A DNA stretch of 64,000 bases, taken from NCBI GenBank assembly GCA_030055595.1, contig JASFYH010000002.1, positions 1 through 64,000 on the forward strand, written 5' to 3'. The translations under genes were made by a program, and so were the position numbers. The notes beneath the pieces were generated by a model, which searched no databases, was not told the origin of the DNA, and was given only the letters and a program-made list of their open reading frames with translations. How positions within the stretch are numbered: position 1 is the stretch's first letter; every line of letters starts with the position of its first letter. Positions 42,582-52,282 of this stretch are shown in pieces. This DNA comes from Archaeoglobales archaeon (GTDB lineage: Archaea > Halobacteriota > Archaeoglobi > Archaeoglobales > Archaeoglobaceae).

Positions 42582-43880
42582 ATGAATGAAGTTTGTAGCC
42601 TTCATAGAAAGTATGCGGGAAAGATCGAGATCCTCCCAAAATGTCCTGTCAGGTCTCTGAATGACTTTAGCTACTGGTATACACCCGGGGTTGCTGAGCC
42701 GAGCAAAGAGATCGCAAAAAATCCAGAAAAAGCCTATGAATATACAAGCAAATGGAACACAGTTGCGATCATTACCGACGGCTCAAGAGTTCTTGGGCTC
42801 GGCGATATCGGTGCTTTAGCTTCACTTCCGGTTATGGAAGGAAAAGCCATGATCTTTAAGCTTCTCGGAGGTGTTGATGCGTTTCCCATTCCAATTGATG
42901 AACATGAGCCCGATAAATTCGTTGAAATTGTTAAAAAGATCACACCAAGCTTCGGTGGAATAAATCTTGAAGACATTGCAACACCAAAGTGTTTTTATAT
43001 ACTTGAAAGACTGCAAAAAGAGCTTGAAATTCCTGTCTGGCATGATGATCAGCTGGGAACCGCTACCGCAACGCTTGCAGGTCTAATAAACGCTTTAAAG
43101 CTCGTTGGGAAGTCCATTAACGAGATCGAAATAGCTGTAATAGGTGCGGGAGCTGCGAATGTTGCAACCATAAAATTGCTTGCAAAGGCGGGAGCAAATT
43201 TGAAGAAGATGTTTGTTGTCGACAGTAAGGGCATTTTGAGCATGCAAAGAAGGGATCTTGATAAGCTAAGAGTTGAAAACCCAGAAAAATTCTGGATCTG
43301 CAAAGAAACGAATGCTGAAGAGAGAATGGGCGGAATTGCTGAGGCGATGAAAGGCGTTGATGTGGTGATCGCTGCAAGCACTGCGGGAGTTATAAAGAAG
43401 GAATTCGTGAAAGCTATGGCTGATGATCCAATTGTATTTGCACTATCAAATCCGATCCCAGAGATCTATCCCCAAGAAGCCAAAGAAGCGGGAGCGAGGA
43501 TCGTTGGCACAGGCAGAAGTGACTTTCCAAATCAGATAAACAATTCCCTCGTTTTCCCAGGAGTCTTCAGAGGCGTGTTAAGTGTCAGAGCGAAGAAGAT
43601 CACGGAAGAAATGTGCATAACCGCTGCGAATACATTGGCAAGATTGGCTGAAAACAGACTCAGCGAAGATTACATAATTCCAAAGATGACTGAAACCCAT
43701 GTTTTTCCAGAAGTTGCAACCGCAGTTGGCATGAAAGCAATAGATCTTGGACTTGCAAGACGATTTTTCACGCCTGCCGAATTATACGAGCATGCAACAA
43801 AACTAATATTCGGAACACACGAGAAAGTAAGAAAATTGCTTGAATTAGGATACGCTGAGCGAATCTCATCTGTTCTCTAA
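42582..43880 (+). CDS. NAD(P)-dependent malic enzyme
   Basis: A 432-residue malic enzyme with [54 protein letters not shown], the NAD(P)-binding [20 protein letters not shown] and ALSNPIPEI. It decarboxylates malate to pyruvate. ATG 42582 follows GGGTGAG; GTG 42573 is in frame but lies within that site. An upstream AAAACTTATATTT is a likely TATA element. Confidence 0.93.
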   Translation: MNEVCSLHRKYAGKIEILPKCPVRSLNDFSYWYTPGVAEPSKEIAKNPEKAYEYTSKWNTVAIITDGSRVLGLGDIGALASLPVMEGKAMIFKLLGGVDAFPIPIDEHEPDKFVEIVKKITPSFGGINLEDIATPKCFYILERLQKELEIPVWHDDQLGTATATLAGLINALKLVGKSINEIEIAVIGAGAANVATIKLLAKAGANLKKMFVVDSKGILSMQRRDLDKLRVENPEKFWICKETNAEERMGGIAEAMKGVDVVIAASTAGVIKKEFVKAMADDPIVFALSNPIPEIYPQEAKEAGARIVGTGRSDFPNQINNSLVFPGVFRGVLSVRAKKITEEMCITAANTLARLAENRLSEDYIIPKMTETHVFPEVATAVGMKAIDLGLARRFFTPAELYEHATKLIFGTHEKVRKLLELGYAERISSVL

Positions 43881-44959
43881 ATTATTCCCATTTCTCCAAG
43901 TTTTTCAGGTAAATAGACATCTGTGACATAATCCAAGCCATATTTCGCTAAAGCTTGCTGTTCTGACTTCTTGTTCAGCTCCAACTGGAGTTTAACTTCT
44001 TTTTTCCAGAAATCACTTTCAAACCTCGGATCGGTAAGAATCGCATTCAGAGCCTTTATGTCCTCGTCAGTGAGCTTGTCAGAAGGCAGATCGTATCGAA
44101 CGATGTCGGAAGGCGTTACTCCAAGGAACTTTGCTTCAGGTGTTGCCAAATACTCTGAAAGATGTGCGGACTTTATACTCCCGTATGCAACGCTTGCATA
44201 TATACGATAGCTCCATGGGTCCCCATCTGTAAAAACAACCACAGGAATCTTTAGCTCTGTATTCAACCTCCTTAGAAGCCTTCTTGTGCTCCTCGCTGGC
44301 TGTCCCTTTAGGTGAACAATTATTGCATTGAACTTCTCGTCAAATCCGTTTTCCACAAGCCTATCCCTCATACCTCCAGTTTCTATGGCTATTGCAAACT
44401 TTGCATCGTGCTCCAAGAACTGCAATCTGTCAACGTTCACTGGGATCTGGTAGCCCCCTTCGCCAACGTCATCCTGGCAGTGGATCTCCTTTACACCTCT
44501 CCTTGTTTCCTCTCTGATCCTTATTGGTCCGACAATTGTCGCCCCGTCCTCTTCAGGACGAATATGAAATTGCTCTCTTTGATAACTGGAAAGGATCTCG
44601 AGATCCTCTATAAGCCGATCACTTTCATCTTGTTCTTCGAATTTTGCATAACCCCAGCCTTCAGTTATGTAGTAAAGCTCTCTCAGTGTCGAGGATTTGT
44701 TCACCGCGAGCTGTTCCTTCAAAAATCCAACCACATATGCCATTCTAAGGATCTTCAGGGCTCCTTTTATCGTCTTTGCAGAAGTTAAGGATTTTCGGTC
44801 TCCATAAACCCATACTCCAGATTCTTCGTTAAATTCAATGTTAAATTTCGTTCTTGTCGAGATCTCCAATTCTGGAATGTTTCCAGATTTCATCTGCTCA
44901 TAAACATTCTCAACAATTCCGAGCAATGCTGAGAGGCACTTCTTCTCAACTTCATTCAT
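43877..44959 (-). CDS. top6A: DNA topoisomerase VI subunit A
   Basis: A 360-residue Spo11/Top6A protein. Tyr96-Tyr97 in [12 protein letters not shown] contains the cleavage tyrosine, and the Toprim domain has [11 protein letters not shown] and [12 protein letters not shown] (Asp-x-Asp metal site). With Top6B it passes duplexes to relax and decatenate DNA. The B subunit, often adjacent in archaea, is not in the window. It overlaps the convergent malic enzyme gene by 4 bp. Confidence 0.95.
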   Translation of the reverse strand: MNEVEKKCLSALLGIVENVYEQMKSGNIPELEISTRTKFNIEFNEESGVWVYGDRKSLTSAKTIKGALKILRMAYVVGFLKEQLAVNKSSTLRELYYITEGWGYAKFEEQDESDRLIEDLEILSSYQREQFHIRPEEDGATIVGPIRIREETRRGVKEIHCQDDVGEGGYQIPVNVDRLQFLEHDAKFAIAIETGGMRDRLVENGFDEKFNAIIVHLKGQPARSTRRLLRRLNTELKIPVVVFTDGDPWSYRIYASVAYGSIKSAHLSEYLATPEAKFLGVTPSDIVRYDLPSDKLTDEDIKALNAILTDPRFESDFWKKEVKLQLELNKKSEQQALAKYGLDYVTDVYLPEKLGEMGII

Positions 44960-45030
44960 AAGTTAAATTCAACTCAAAATTAAAAACATTTTTCTAAAAG
45001 AATTTATAGTCTGAAGTCTTTGATCGAAAG

Positions 45031-45801
45031 ATGATTCTGCTAACCAACGATGACGGTATTTACTCTCCGGGCTTAAGATCCGCTTACAACACACTAAGTG
45101 AACTCGATGAAGTCGTTGTAGTTGCTCCAATCACGCAGATGAGTGGAGTGGGGAGAAGCATATCCATAATGCGTCCTGTTAGATTTTTTGAAATTGAAAT
45201 AGATGGTATGAAAGTCTTTGCAATCGATGGAACACCAACGGATGCGGTGATCATCGGGATCTACGAGATCTTGGAGCGAGTTCCAGATCTAACAGTTTGT
45301 GGTATAAATCTTGGTGAGAATTTGTCCACAGAAGCGGTAACTACCTCTGGCACAGTTTGTGCTGCTCTTGAAGCTGCGACTCATGGAAGTAAGGCTCTTG
45401 CAATTTCTGTTGAGATGCATGAGCTTCTAAAATTCGAGCTAACTTGTAGCTATGACTTTGGAGTTGCGGAAAAAGTTCTTAAATGGACTGCGAAAAAATT
45501 GCTCGATAAAGAACTGCCTAAAAGTGTTGACGTTTTGAATGTTAATGTTCCAAGAAACTTTAACGGAAAGGTAGCCATAACAACACTTGCGAGGAAGATG
45601 TATAAGACACAGGTTGATAAAAGGTTAGATCCAAGGGGAAGAGAGTATTACTGGATTCACGGTGTTGAAGTTGAGAATGCCGAAGTTGGAACTGACATCT
45701 ACGCTTTAAGAAACGGCTTCGTTTCTATTACACCGATATCCTTAAATGCAACCTCGGACTGCGAAGCTTTAAGGGGTTGGGCAGATGAATGGGAAATATA
45801 A
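45031..45801 (+). CDS. surE: 5'-nucleotidase SurE
   Basis: A 256-residue SurE with the N-terminal LLTNDDGIYSPGL metal site, PITQMSGVGRSISI, the CGINLGENL loop and TSGTVCAALEA. It dephosphorylates nucleoside monophosphates. It is translationally coupled to rpiA by a 17-bp overlap, linking nucleotide breakdown to ribose phosphate metabolism. Confidence 0.93.
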   Translation: MILLTNDDGIYSPGLRSAYNTLSELDEVVVVAPITQMSGVGRSISIMRPVRFFEIEIDGMKVFAIDGTPTDAVIIGIYEILERVPDLTVCGINLGENLSTEAVTTSGTVCAALEAATHGSKALAISVEMHELLKFELTCSYDFGVAEKVLKWTAKKLLDKELPKSVDVLNVNVPRNFNGKVAITTLARKMYKTQVDKRLDPRGREYYWIHGVEVENAEVGTDIYALRNGFVSITPISLNATSDCEALRGWADEWEI

Positions 45802-46453
45802 CGCCTCAAAGTTAGCCCTTAGCTTTGTAAAAGATGAGATGACAATTGGAATTGGAAGTGGAAGCACAGTTGAAGTTTTTCTTAACCTCTTAGGCGATAG
45901 AATAAAAAATGAAGGGCTCAGGATTTATGGAATCCCAAGTTCTTATCAGGCGATGATCGCCGGGGCAAAGAACGGTATTATAATAACAGACCTACTTGAC
46001 AAAGAACCAGATCTTTGCATTGATGGAGCGGATCAGGTTGATTCAAGACTGAATTGCATCAAAGGAGGGGGAGCTGCACTAACGAGAGAGAAGATCTTGG
46101 CTTTTGCGAGCAAAAAGGTTATAATATTGGTGGACGAGACGAAGCTCGTTGAAAAACTTTCAATGCCAGTTCCAGTTGAAGTTCTGCCATTTGCCTATGG
46201 ATACGTGATGAAGAGACTTTCTTCGATCTGTAAGCCAAATCTCCGAGAGGGTAAGGGGAAAGTGGGTCCAATAATAACAGATAATGGCAATTTCATCCTC
46301 GACTGCGACTTTGGCATCGTTGAGAATCCAGAAGGAGTAGATAAAGAACTAAAAGTGATTTCAGGTATTGTTGAGAATGGAATATTTTCCTCTAAGCTGA
46401 TAAGTGCCGTTATCGTTGGCAACAACTCTTCAGCGAAACTCTTGAAACATTGA
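45785..46453 (+). CDS. rpiA: Ribose-5-phosphate isomerase A
   Basis: A 222-residue RpiA with GIGSGSTVEVFLNLL, IDGADQVDSRLNCIKGGGAALTREK (catalytic Asp and Glu region) and VDETKLVEKL. It interconverts ribose-5-P and ribulose-5-P. ATG 45785 lies inside the end of surE. Confidence 0.94.
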   Translation: MNGKYNASKLALSFVKDEMTIGIGSGSTVEVFLNLLGDRIKNEGLRIYGIPSSYQAMIAGAKNGIIITDLLDKEPDLCIDGADQVDSRLNCIKGGGAALTREKILAFASKKVIILVDETKLVEKLSMPVPVEVLPFAYGYVMKRLSSICKPNLREGKGKVGPIITDNGNFILDCDFGIVENPEGVDKELKVISGIVENGIFSSKLISAVIVGNNSSAKLLKH

Positions 46454-46494
46454 TCTTTCGATAGGGTTATAAATATGAAGCTATTAGAAGTTTC

Positions 46495-46857
46495 ATGAAC
46501 AAAGAGGGAAAAAAGATCGTCCTTGTAGTGGAGGATGACTTGGCTTTACTCGAAGCTTTGGAGCTTATGCTTAAGGAGCATTACGATGTTGTAAAAGCTA
46601 CAAATGGAAAAGAGGCGGTTAAGTTATATCACACCGTAAAACCAGATCTCATTCTTACAGACATAGTAATGCCAGAAATGGACGGAATAAAAGCTACAGA
46701 AGAAATACTGAGTATAGATCCGAATGCAAAAATTGTAGGAATAACCGCCTACTATTTGAGTAAAGAAAGGGATCTGATTCAGGCGGGTGCAAAGGAGGTT
46801 CTCGAGAAGCCGTTCACGAGAAAGAAACTATTAGAGACGATCGCAAAGTATATTTAA
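46495..46857 (+). CDS. Stand-alone response regulator receiver protein
   Basis: A 120-residue CheY-like domain with the acidic pair at 14-15 (VVEDDLALL), phospho-acceptor Asp56 (LILTDIVMPEMDG), Thr84 and Lys105 (LEKPFT). It has no output domain. No histidine kinase is adjacent, so the partner is elsewhere; the HAMP sensor at 24.8 kb has no kinase domain either. Confidence 0.9.
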   Translation: MNKEGKKIVLVVEDDLALLEALELMLKEHYDVVKATNGKEAVKLYHTVKPDLILTDIVMPEMDGIKATEEILSIDPNAKIVGITAYYLSKERDLIQAGAKEVLEKPFTRKKLLETIAKYI

Positions 46858-46877
46858 TAGAGTGTATTCAAACTTCT

Positions 46878-46995
46878 TTTAGCCTTATAGGGAGAGGCTA
46901 AATTTACCAACGCATTCTTAAAGATCTGCGTTGAATTCTGAATGGCAAAGCTAAGACTCACAAAATCTCAGCATTGAACTCTAACAGAAGTTCAA
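46878..46995 (+). other. Three consecutive stem-loops in the gap before tRNA-Gly
   Basis: Three perfect 7-bp stems occur in 118 bases: TTTAGCC/GGCTAAA (46878-46902), CAACGCA/TGCGTTG (46908-46933) and TTGAACT/AGTTCAA (46974-46995). The first could serve as a terminator for the receiver gene, but three in a row suggest a structured transcript. Boxes C/D are absent. Strand is given as + only by convention, since hairpins form on both. Confidence 0.3.
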
Positions 46996-47033
46996 TAAAA
47001 TTCCAAAATTGCTGTTTGTTTATCTAAAAAAGA

Positions 47034-47104
47034 TGCGGTCGCCGGGATTTGAACCCGGGCAATGGGCTCGGGAAGCCCATGTCCTGCCACTAGACTACGA
47101 CCGC
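47034..47104 (-). tRNA. tRNA-Gly (CCC)
   Basis: A 71-nt cloverleaf on the minus strand: acceptor GCGGTCG/CGACCGC, anticodon stem TGGGC/GCCCA with loop TTCCCGA (anticodon CCC), and T arm CCGGG-TTCAAAT-CCCGG. The discriminator is A. No intron and no encoded CCA. Confidence 0.96.
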
Positions 47105-47237
47105 TAAGAGTTCTCTCATTAAAACTGCTTATAAAGTTTGCTTGAACTCCATTTAAATTTTCGATCGCCATTTTAATGCATATAAATACAAATACTAACA
47201 TTCGATAAATTTTTAACACCTGTGAGAGCCTGAGGGC

Positions 47238-48266
47238 ATGCACTACAGCGTCTGCGTTCTTGGAGCTACAGGAATGGTGGGGCAGAAGTTTGTTCAACTG
47301 CTTGAGAACCATCCTTGGTTCAAGGTAAAGAGCCTTGCAGCGTCGGAGAAAAGAATTGGAAAGAAATACGGGAGCGAAGTGGAATGGCTAATCTCTGCTA
47401 ATCTTCCTGATTACGCCAAGGACGTTGAAATGGTTCCGCTTGATCCAAAGCAAGTTGATGCGGACATTGTTTTCTCTGCGTTGCCTGCGGACATAGCAAA
47501 AGAGGTTGAGCCTAAATTCGCGGAAGCGGGTTTTGTTGTTTCAAGTAACGCCTCAGCTTTTAGAATGGAAGAAGACGTCCCGCTTGTAATTCCTGAAGTG
47601 AATGCGGATCATTTGAAACTTGTAGAAGTGCAGAAAAAGAGAAGAGGCTGGGATGGGTTCATAATAACGAATCCTAATTGCACGAGCACAATGTTTGTTC
47701 TTACTCTGAAGCCCTTAATGGATCTTGGACTGAAAAGCGTGAGAATAGCTTCGATGCAGGCTTTGAGCGGTGCTGGCTATCCAGGAGTTCCATCACTCGC
47801 AATCACAGACAACATAATTCCCTTCATAAAGAACGAAGAGGAGAAATGCGAGAGTGAGCCATTGAAGATGCTCGGAACGTTTAAGGGCGACAGAATCGAA
47901 TTTGCTAAGATAAGGGTCTCCGCCTCATGCCATCGTGTCCCAGTGATCGATGGTCATACCGAAGCGGTTTGGGTTGAATTTGAGAGGAATGTAAGCGTTG
48001 AGGAGGTCAAAGAAGCATTTAATTCATTGAAGCCATTAGATCTGCCCTCTTCGCCAGAAAAAGTAATCGTGATCAGAAACGAAATCGATCGACCACAACC
48101 AAGGCTTGATCGGGACGCGGGCAAAGGAATGAGCGTCGTTGTTGGCAGAATAAGAAAAGACGCTTGGGGCATAAAATACATCGTTCTTGGTCACAATACA
48201 GTCCGCGGAGCAGCGGGAGCCAGCATATTGAATGCAGAACTGCTCGTTAAAGAGAAAATGGTATAA
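47238..48266 (+). CDS. asd: Aspartate-semialdehyde dehydrogenase
   Basis: A 342-residue archaeal/fungal-type ASADH with [15 protein letters not shown] (NADP fold), catalytic Cys148 in [18 protein letters not shown] and the His in [18 protein letters not shown]. It makes aspartate semialdehyde for lysine, methionine and threonine, upstream of DapB. Confidence 0.95.
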   Translation: MHYSVCVLGATGMVGQKFVQLLENHPWFKVKSLAASEKRIGKKYGSEVEWLISANLPDYAKDVEMVPLDPKQVDADIVFSALPADIAKEVEPKFAEAGFVVSSNASAFRMEEDVPLVIPEVNADHLKLVEVQKKRRGWDGFIITNPNCTSTMFVLTLKPLMDLGLKSVRIASMQALSGAGYPGVPSLAITDNIIPFIKNEEEKCESEPLKMLGTFKGDRIEFAKIRVSASCHRVPVIDGHTEAVWVEFERNVSVEEVKEAFNSLKPLDLPSSPEKVIVIRNEIDRPQPRLDRDAGKGMSVVVGRIRKDAWGIKYIVLGHNTVRGAAGASILNAELLVKEKMV

Positions 48267-48319
48267 AATTAGACCTTTCTCAATCCAAAAAATTTTAATA
48301 TTCTCAATCTATTTTCCCT

Positions 48320-49018
48320 ATGGAATACGAGTTCGGCGAGTTTCTTTTTAAAGCAGAAGTTAGAAAAGCGAGCGATCTAAAGCCCGTTTTAGCTTATCCT
48401 GATAAGCTTTCAAGGGATTTTGACGCTTATTACATGTTCAGAGATATTTACGAATGCGAGAAGCACAAAAAGATAATTATGGATGCAAGGCTTAGATACG
48501 ATTTCACGATCATTCCGCCCGCGGAAATCGGCGGAGAAGCTGTGAAGACATACGGACACTATCATCCTCAGAACTCTGTTGGGCTTACTTATCCCGAGAT
48601 CTATCAAGTTCTCGAGGGGAAGGCAATTTTTGTTATTCAGAAAAGAGAAGGAGACAAGCTGATAGACTGCATGGCTGTAGAAGCTGAAGAGGGGGATCTC
48701 GTTTTAGTCCCCCCTAATTGTGGGCATGTAACTATAAATCCGACTAAAAAAGTGCTTCTAACATCAAATTGGGTTTGCAGAGATTTTTCTTCAATTTACG
48801 AACCATACACAAAGCTCAGAGGAGCCTGCTATTACTACATTAACCACGAATGGATAAGAAATAATAACTACCAAGCCATTCCTGAATTGAGATTTGTTGA
48901 ACCGTTTGATAACCAAAAAGAAGAGATGTATTACTTTGTTGACAACATTGCGAAGTTGGAATTCTTAACCGCTCCAGAAAAGCACCTAAATTTATTCAAA
49001 AAATATTTAAAAAATTAG
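48320..49018 (+). CDS. pgiA: Glucose-6-phosphate isomerase, cupin type
   Basis: A 232-residue cupin PGI with the metal-binding TYGHYHPQNSVGLTYPEIYQ (His, His, Glu) and a second His in VPPNCGHVTINP. This metal-dependent isomerase is found in Thermococcales and Archaeoglobus and differs from the classical PGI fold. It interconverts glucose-6-P and fructose-6-P for gluconeogenesis. Confidence 0.94.
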   Translation: MEYEFGEFLFKAEVRKASDLKPVLAYPDKLSRDFDAYYMFRDIYECEKHKKIIMDARLRYDFTIIPPAEIGGEAVKTYGHYHPQNSVGLTYPEIYQVLEGKAIFVIQKREGDKLIDCMAVEAEEGDLVLVPPNCGHVTINPTKKVLLTSNWVCRDFSSIYEPYTKLRGACYYYINHEWIRNNNYQAIPELRFVEPFDNQKEEMYYFVDNIAKLEFLTAPEKHLNLFKKYLKN

Positions 49019-49043
49019 TAAAAATTTTAGTCCTCTATACTCT

Positions 49044-49247
49044 TTACATCGAGGTTGCGAGCTTTATGTCTTCTGCTGTGACTGTCTTTCTTCCAGAGTG
49101 CTTTGCAATGTCTACTGCTTTCTTCGCAACCTGAACTGCATAGTCTTCGAGGACTTCGACCATTTTTTCTACTGCATCCGCACTTACTCTTTCAGCACCA
49201 GCCTTCCTAATCAATCTATCTACTGGTGCCATAGGTAGTTCAGCCAT
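49044..49247 (-). CDS. Archaeal histone
   Basis: A 67-residue single histone fold ([36 protein letters not shown]), the HMf type that wraps DNA as dimers and oligomers. AAAGGAGGTGGG precedes the ATG and a strong BRE/TATA lies about 50 bp upstream, as expected for an abundant protein. Confidence 0.97.
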   Translation of the reverse strand: MAELPMAPVDRLIRKAGAERVSADAVEKMVEVLEDYAVQVAKKAVDIAKHSGRKTVTAEDIKLATSM

Positions 49248-49292
49248 TCAACCCACCTCCTTTCTCCTTTCGCTATGAAATTTAGTATTAGG

Positions 49293-49311
49293 TATATATA
49301 TACTTTTCGGT
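49293..49311 (-). promoter_or_regulatory. Strong BRE/TATA promoter of the histone gene
   Basis: On the minus strand CCGAAAAG is followed directly by TATATATATA, a near-ideal archaeal BRE and TATA box. It sits about 46-65 bp from the histone ATG, which predicts a 5' leader of about 25 nt containing the AAAGGAGGTG ribosome binding site. The rest of the 244-bp gap up to rpl12 shows nothing else. Confidence 0.75.
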
Positions 49312-49491
49312 CGAAGTTCCACAGGAAACGATCTTTTGAACTTTTGAGCTTTAATTTTGTCCCAAGATTGAAGATAAGAAAACTTTGTTAGAGACATTGG
49401 GATGATGTTGTTTTAACGATTTATGGAAACGGAATATAAATATAAAATCTTAAATGAGAAAATTAATCTATCTAAAAAATTCTAAAAAATA

Positions 49492-49806
49492 TTAGCCAAA
49501 TAACGATGCGAGACCTTCGATAGCTTCCTCTTCCTTCTTCTCCTCTTCCTCCTTCTTCTTCTCTTCCTTCTTCTCCTCTTTCTTCTCTGCCGGTGCAGAA
49601 GGCTGAGCACTCACTGGAGCAACCATCGGCATTGCGGTCTTTTGCAAAGCCTCATTTATATTAACCCCTTCAAGTGCAGCAACCAATGCCTTAACTCTCG
49701 CGTCGTTCACAGCAACTCCTGCAGCTTCGAGAACCGCCTTTACGTTCTGTTCGTTTATTTCCTTCCCAGCAGAATGCAACAACAAAGCCGCATATATATA
49801 CTCCAT
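49492..49806 (-). CDS. rpl12: Ribosomal protein L12 (P1)
   Basis: A 104-residue archaeal P1/L12 starting [20 protein letters not shown]. It has a dimerising helical N-domain, an Ala-rich hinge, a Lys/Glu-rich segment and the conserved tail EGLASLFG that recruits translation factors. L10 ends in the same tail. ATG 49806 follows AGGAGGTG. Confidence 0.97.
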   Translation of the reverse strand: MEYIYAALLLHSAGKEINEQNVKAVLEAAGVAVNDARVKALVAALEGVNINEALQKTAMPMVAPVSAQPSAPAEKKEEKKEEKKKEEEEKKEEEAIEGLASLFG

Positions 49807-49818
49807 CTTCAACACCTC

Positions 49819-50820
49819 CTAACCAAACAACGAAGCAAGCCCTTCTATTGCCTCGTCTTCCTTTTTCTCTTCCTCTTTCTTCTCTTCTTTTTCTTCTTTC
49901 TTTTCTTCTACTTTTTCTACAGGCTTAATTTCTTCTCTCTTAACGAGAGCTTTTAACTCATCATCAAGAGCTTCAGGCGATAATACGGAAGCAAGAGATA
50001 ACATCTGAGCGTGAGCCTTCATCAACAGTTCTGGCATAACATCCTTTTCTAAGATTCCCGCATTTATTGCCAGAGTCTTAGCGTCCATGAATCCCTTTAT
50101 GAGCAGAATCTCTGCGGTCTCTTTTGTTACATAACCGCAGTTCACCGCTAAATTCATAGCAATTCTATATGCATTCTGGAAATCCTTAAGAATCGCTTCT
50201 TCGTCGATCTTCAGCAACTCAGGGGTAAGAACAACACCATCGTAAACCGCAATGGTTTCAAGACCGATTTTCAATGGCTTTATGTTCAGCTTTTCAAGTG
50301 CCTTGGCAACTTCTGGCTTTACAACGTCTCCCGCCTTCACAACAGTTGCTTTTGTCTTTATAACAACTTTACCCTTCTCAACCGCCGCAGGAATTCCCGC
50401 CATCTGCAATTCAGCCATCGCTGGACCCGGGGGCAAAGAAGTTGGTCCCTCGTTTACAACGACGTCTATTGGCGAGAGCTGATTTGGCTTCAATGGAGCG
50501 TCTATTTTTAATCCTTCGAGCCTCTTGTAGAGCTTAAAAGGATTTTCATTTGTCGCAATTATAGCCACTTGACCCTTAGCATAGTCTTTAAGCTTTTCGT
50601 AGCCCTTATCGAAGGACTCAAGAGCTATATTCAGGAGCGTTTTCTTTACAACTCTAACTTCTGCAGAGCCCTTTAGTTCTCTTTTTACTTTTTGCATCAA
50701 GCTCGCTGGAACTTTTTCGAAATTAGCTAAAGCCAAAACTCTGTGCGAAGAAATGATCTTCTTCAACTCCTCAACCTGGGTTATTTTCCACTGAGGTGGA
50801 ACTCCCTTTACAGCGGACAT
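49819..50820 (-). CDS. rpl10: Ribosomal protein L10 (P0)
   Basis: A 333-residue archaeal L10/P0. It has an rRNA-binding N-domain (PPQWKITQVEELKKIISSHR), an inserted second domain, helical spine segments that hold L12 dimers, and an acidic Lys/Glu tail ending [10 protein letters not shown]. It anchors the stalk. It lies in the L1-L10-L12 operon, one base from L1. Confidence 0.97.
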   Translation of the reverse strand: MSAVKGVPPQWKITQVEELKKIISSHRVLALANFEKVPASLMQKVKRELKGSAEVRVVKKTLLNIALESFDKGYEKLKDYAKGQVAIIATNENPFKLYKRLEGLKIDAPLKPNQLSPIDVVVNEGPTSLPPGPAMAELQMAGIPAAVEKGKVVIKTKATVVKAGDVVKPEVAKALEKLNIKPLKIGLETIAVYDGVVLTPELLKIDEEAILKDFQNAYRIAMNLAVNCGYVTKETAEILLIKGFMDAKTLAINAGILEKDVMPELLMKAHAQMLSLASVLSPEALDDELKALVKREEIKPVEKVEEKKEEKEEKKEEEKKEDEAIEGLASLFG

Positions 50821-51467
50821 TATACCACCCTCACTGCTGGACCCATTGTTGTTTTAACGTAAACAGATTTTAGCACAAGAGAAGGATTCTCGTATTTGTT
50901 CTCAACCACTTTCAGCACTTCGAGAGCGTTGTCTGCAATGTCTTCAGCCTTCATCTTCTTGATCCCTATAGGCACGTGAAATGTCATCTTGTCCCTCGTT
51001 CTGATCCTTACTGAATTTCTCAATCGATCTATAAATGGTTTCGGATCCGAAAGTGGGGGTATTGGCTGTGGTATTTTACCTCTTGGCCCAAGAATTGCAC
51101 CGAGTTTTTTGCCAATTTCTGGCATCAAAGGAGCTTCTGCAATGAAAAAATCAACGCTATTGACGACTTTTCTTGCTCTCCTTTTATCCTCAGAAAGGCT
51201 ATTTATTTCCTCTGGAGTTATAACAAGATCCGCCATTGCATTCTTTGCCTTGATAGCGGTCTCTCCCCTTGCAAAAACTCCAATCTTTCTCGGCTTTCCC
51301 AAGCCATTTGGTAGTGATACTATAGCATCAATTCTGTTTTCAGGCTTTTTCATGTCAATGTTTCTCAAATTTACCGCCATTTCCACAGTCTCGGTGAATT
51401 TTCTGTCCTTTGCCTTGGCTAAAGCTTCATTTATAGCATTTAACAACTCCGCTTTTTGAACGAGCAT
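50820..51467 (-). CDS. rpl1: Ribosomal protein L1
   Basis: A 215-residue L1 with MKKPENRIDAIVSLPNGLGK, GKKLGAILGPRGKIPQPIPP and the C-terminal VKTTMGPAVRV. It forms the mobile L1 stalk and in archaea represses its own operon by binding the leader. GGAGGG precedes the ATG and is part of the hairpin described at 51478. L11, often upstream in this operon, is absent here. Confidence 0.97.
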   Translation of the reverse strand: MLVQKAELLNAINEALAKAKDRKFTETVEMAVNLRNIDMKKPENRIDAIVSLPNGLGKPRKIGVFARGETAIKAKNAMADLVITPEEINSLSEDKRRARKVVNSVDFFIAEAPLMPEIGKKLGAILGPRGKIPQPIPPLSDPKPFIDRLRNSVRIRTRDKMTFHVPIGIKKMKAEDIADNALEVLKVVENKYENPSLVLKSVYVKTTMGPAVRVV

Positions 51468-51477
51468 TTTATCCCTC

Positions 51478-51509
51478 CCGTAGTGGAACGGCTTTTAAGC
51501 CTCCTACGG
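51478..51509 (-). promoter_or_regulatory. L1-binding autoregulatory hairpin in the L1 leader
   Basis: The minus-strand leader folds as outer stem CCGTAG/CTACGG, inner stem GGCTT/AAGCC, with GA and GTTCCA in the internal loop. GGAGGCU...AGCCG with the asymmetric loop resembles the L1 site of Methanococcus L1 mRNA and of 23S rRNA. The 3' strand of the stem runs straight into the ribosome binding site GGGAGGG, 11 bases from the ATG, so L1 binding would block translation of L1-L10-L12. Confidence 0.75.
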
Positions 51510-51548
51510 ATTTTAACCCTTTGTCTCAGGGTATTTTAAACTATCGCT

Positions 51549-51776
51549 TTAGCTCTTCTTCTTTCTAAGCTTTTGAACCTCGTATTTCTCCTTTTCTTCC
51601 TTAGTCTCCAATTCTTCCTTGCTCTTCTCTTTTGTCGCTTTTCCAAAGCCTGCAAAGACCCACTTCTGCGAGAAGCTCCTGCTCCTCCGATAGTAGGCTC
51701 CACAACCACATTCTTGTATGCTGAATTTCTCATCCACTGGGATCTTTTTTCCGCAAGACTTACACACGATCTCCAT
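51549..51776 (-). CDS. Small zinc-ribbon protein
   Basis: A 75-residue protein with Cys5, Cys8, Cys23 and Cys25 (CKSCGKK...CGCG), a likely zinc site. An aromatic-basic segment (YYRRSRSFSQKWVFAGFGKA) follows, then a highly charged helical tail. The function is unknown; the composition suggests nucleic-acid or ribosome binding. It starts 17 bp after the thioredoxin gene stop and lies upstream of the L1 operon. Confidence 0.68.
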   Translation of the reverse strand: MEIVCKSCGKKIPVDEKFSIQECGCGAYYRRSRSFSQKWVFAGFGKATKEKSKEELETKEEKEKYEVQKLRKKKS

Positions 51777-51792
51777 CGTCTCACCCCTTCTT

Positions 51793-52197
51793 TTAGGCTT
51801 TTTGAATGTTACTCTCGATCCATCTCTTGATCTCTTTTTTCGGCATCGCTCCAACGATCTGATCCATCGCCTTTCCATTTTTGAAGAATATAAGCGTAGG
51901 AATTGCAGATATTCCAAAACGAACCGCTATTTCCTGATTTTCATCTACATTAAGCTTACCAAAGACCACTTTACCTGCATATTCCTTTGCAAGCTCTTCT
52001 ATCAGGGGTGCAATATATCTGCAAGGCATACACCACTCCGCCCAGAAATCCACAACCACATTCTCATTTTTCTTCGTTAGATCATCAAAATTCTCCGAGT
52101 TTAACTTTACAGGTTCATTCAAACCGCTGGTCTTCTTTTCAGCCATCCTCACCAACTCCTCAAGCTTTCTTTTTCGTATCCTCTCGAGTTCATCCAT
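51793..52197 (-). CDS. Thioredoxin-like protein with N-terminal extension
   Basis: A 134-residue protein. Residues 35-134 are thioredoxin with the active site WCMPC (Cys56, Cys59), VVVDFWAEW and ISAIPTLIFFKNG. The first 30 residues form an extra charged helix not found in minimal thioredoxins. Probably a cytoplasmic disulfide reductase. Confidence 0.9.
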   Translation of the reverse strand: MDELERIRKRKLEELVRMAEKKTSGLNEPVKLNSENFDDLTKKNENVVVDFWAEWCMPCRYIAPLIEELAKEYAGKVVFGKLNVDENQEIAVRFGISAIPTLIFFKNGKAMDQIVGAMPKKEIKRWIESNIQKA

Positions 52198-52282
52198 GGT
52201 ATTTAGCCTTTGCCCTTTATTTTAAATTTTGCTCGCCTGAATGATCGAAAAAATTTTATAATGTTGATTTCCATGATCTCCT

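Noticed and set aside
44312-44788. 158-residue open frame opposite top6A
   Set aside because: Antisense shadow of a conserved topoisomerase gene.
46878-46960. H/ACA guide RNA
   Set aside because: A hairpin precedes an ACA at about 46950, but the pocket lengths and lower stem do not fit the family and no target was seen.
49492-50850. Repeated sequence shared by L10 and L12 genes
   Set aside because: The common Lys/Glu tail ending EGLASLFG is a normal property of archaeal stalk proteins, not a mobile repeat.
51536-51784. 82-residue Arg/Lys-rich frame
   Set aside because: Overlaps the zinc-ribbon gene in another frame; the zinc-ribbon frame has paired Cys motifs and a natural start.
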